Assembly: GCF_051020975.1 (NCBI RefSeq)
Contig: NC_135032.1
Coordinates: forward strand, 1,798,001 to 1,862,000
Direction of reading: 5' to 3'
DNA from: Osmia lignaria lignaria
Taxonomy: Eukaryota; Arthropoda; Insecta; Hymenoptera; Megachilidae
DNA length: 64,000 nucleotides
Part shown: one piece after another, positions 62,879 to 64,000 of the stretch
How positions within the stretch are numbered: the stretch's first letter is position 1
How the letters are laid out: every line of letters begins with the position of its first letter
Made by a program: the position numbers and the translations under genes
Notes under the pieces: generated by a model
The model's input: the letters and a program-made list of their open reading frames with translations, nothing else
The model's database searches: none
Told to the model about the DNA's origin: nothing

Positions 62879-64000
62879 TTGCAGATATATCTCAAGGGAA
62901 GGGGCCTGACGGACATATTTCGAGATATTTCTTCTTCTTGTTGTTCTTCTTCTGCACAGCTAAGCTGGAAGTGGCATTTGCGGCTCGCACTAGTGCAGAG
63001 TTATCTCAAAGAAAGGGGCCACGGTGTTTCTGTATCCCTATTATGTTGGTGCGGCTTCGGAACTTTGAAATATCTCGATATATCTCGAAAACTACGCTTC
63101 TGATCAAAAAATATCATAGAACATAAATTGTAGGAAACATAATTCTCTATAAAAAACGTCTCTTAACATTTTGCCATAGCTCGCTTCGTTTCCGAGATAT
63201 TTGCAGATTCAGCTCAAAGGAACTGGCCTGACGGACATATTTCGAGATATTTCTTCTTCTTGTTGTTCTTCCTCTGCACAGCTAAGCTGGAAGTGGCATT
63301 TGCAGCTCGCAATAGTGCAGAGTTATCTCAAAGAAAGGGGCCACGGTGTTTCTGTATCTCTATTATGTTGGTGCGGGTACGGAACTTTTAAATATCTTGA
63401 TATATCTCGAGAACTACGCATCTGATCAAAAAATATCATAGAACATACAAAGTAGGAAACTTAATTCTCTATAAAAAAGGTCTCTTAACATTTTGCCATA
63501 GCTCGCTTCGTTTCCGAGATATGTGCAGATTTATCTCAAGGGAAGGGGCCTGACGGACATATTTCGAGATATTTCTTCTTCTTGTTGTTCTTCTTCTGCA
63601 CAGCTAAGCTGGAAGTGGCATTTGCGGCTCGCACTAGTGCAGAGTTATCTCAAAGAAAGGGGCCACGGTGTTTCAGTATCCCTATTATGTTGGTGCGGCT
63701 TCGGAACTTTGAAATATCTCGATATATCTCGAAAACTACGCTTCTGATCAAAAAATATCATAGAACATAAATTGTAGGAAACATAATTCTCTATAAAAAA
63801 CGTCTCTTAACATTTTGCCATAGCTCGCTTCGTTTCCGAGATATTTGCAGATACATCTCAAGAGAAGGGGCCTGACGGACATATTTCGAGATATTTCTTC
63901 TTCTTGTTGTTCTTCTTCTGCACAGCTAAGCTGGAAGTGGCACTTACAGCTCGCAATAGTGCAGAGTTATCTCAAAGAAAGGGGCCACGGTGTTTCTGTA
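62879..64000 (+). repeat. Pentamer copy 2, cut by the window edge
   Basis: Monomers 62879, 63201 and 63523 and the partial 63845 match 61269 onward at 1,610 bp with no difference seen. The last monomer is truncated at 64000 after CTGTA, so the array continues beyond the window. Confidence 0.88.

Larger units (their letters stand above)
1..64000 (+). repeat. Satellite DNA array, 322-bp monomer, ~199 head-to-tail copies
   Basis: The same 322-bp sequence recurs without interruption over the whole window. Taking the TTGCAG of each monomer as phase zero, copies begin at 90 + 322k up to 52,576, and one base earlier than that series from 52,897 onward. No monomer is inverted and nothing is inserted. 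Neighbouring monomers differ at a few positions; the two main types differ at about 15 of 322 positions (about 95% identity). Both window edges lie inside monomers, so the array continues on each side. This is the organisation of eukaryotic satellite heterochromatin, often centromeric or pericentromeric; that location is inference. The family is not one I recognise. Confidence 0.98.

Noticed and set aside
90..63770. Tandem family of ~190 small genes encoding near-identical 74-residue cysteine/serine-rich proteins
   Set aside because: The frames start on TTG or GTG with no ATG, the repeat length is not a multiple of 3, and synonymous and missense variants both occur freely. Stop alleles are amplified, and no promoter or conserved terminal structure separates copies. 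The frames are a property of the satellite.
32993..63770. 62-codon frames in another plus frame (32993, 57786, 58430, 61328, 61972, 62938, 63582)
   Set aside because: They are opened by the single T to G change in AACTTTTAAA. They begin on TTG and run into the linker, so this is a chance extension.
1..64000. CRISPR array
   Set aside because: The 322-bp period has no short repeat/unique spacer alternation. The whole unit is repeated and no cas genes are present.
1..64000. Bacterial or phage origin of the sequence
   Set aside because: There are no genes in 64 kb and one perfect-register satellite throughout. This is not a prokaryotic organisation.
1..64000. rDNA spacer, histone or tRNA gene repeats
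   Set aside because: The monomer contains no rRNA, tRNA or histone sequence that I can recognise, and 322 bp is too short to hold a gene plus spacer of those families.
1..64000. Transposon insertions or retroelement remnants
   Set aside because: Register is kept over the whole window apart from one base. No insertion, terminal repeat or target-site duplication is seen.
1..64000. Assignment to a named satellite family or species
   Set aside because: Motifs such as ATATCTCGAAAACTA seem generic. I cannot identify the family without a database search. A search of the 322-bp consensus against repeat libraries and genome assemblies would decide it.

Overview
The whole 64 kb window is one uninterrupted tandem satellite array. 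A 322-bp monomer repeats head to tail, always in the same orientation, from the first base to the last. There are about 198.8 copies: 198 complete in the phase used here plus a partial copy at each end. I see no unique sequence, conventional gene, rRNA, tRNA, CRISPR array, transposon or array boundary. The open frames of about 74 codons that recur every 322 bp belong to the repeat. They start on TTG or GTG, contain no in-frame ATG, end at a fixed stop, and cannot run from monomer to monomer because 322 is not a multiple of 3. I therefore annotate no CDS.

This organisation is that of eukaryotic (peri)centromeric or other heterochromatic satellite DNA. The monomer counted by hand (2641-2962) has C=63, G=65 (about 40% GC) and 13 CpG against about 12.7 expected, so CpG is not depleted. 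That argues weakly against heavily CpG-methylated vertebrate or plant heterochromatin and fits many invertebrates. I do not recognise the satellite family and cannot name the species.

Monomers fall into two main sequence types about 5% apart, plus mosaics of the two. On top of the monomer there is a patchwork of higher-order repeats (HORs) of different multiplicity. At 1-11.4 kb there are tetramer units (1,288 bp) and a 1.16 kb block duplicated 22 monomers away. At 11.4-28.6 kb a 6,697-bp block is repeated 7,728 bp (24 monomers) away with no difference found, next to an older 11-monomer duplication. At 28.6-35 kb there are dimer and 7-mer relationships. At 35.2-40.3 kb lies a clean 7-mer HOR (2,254 bp, about 2.3 copies). 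At 40.3-54 kb tetramers, pentamers and a 16-mer are followed by an 11-mer derivative lacking one pentamer. At 54-64 kb there is a trimer, then a 12-mer followed by an 11-mer derivative made through a visible chimeric monomer, then pentamers at the right edge. All copies keep the 322-bp register except for one single-base deletion near 52,664.

The interest here is therefore in satellite evolution: unequal exchange and homogenisation caught at base resolution, plus sequence signals repeated in every monomer (a splice-acceptor-like tract, an inverted repeat, an internal 27-bp duplication) that could matter if the array is transcribed. No novel gene system is visible.
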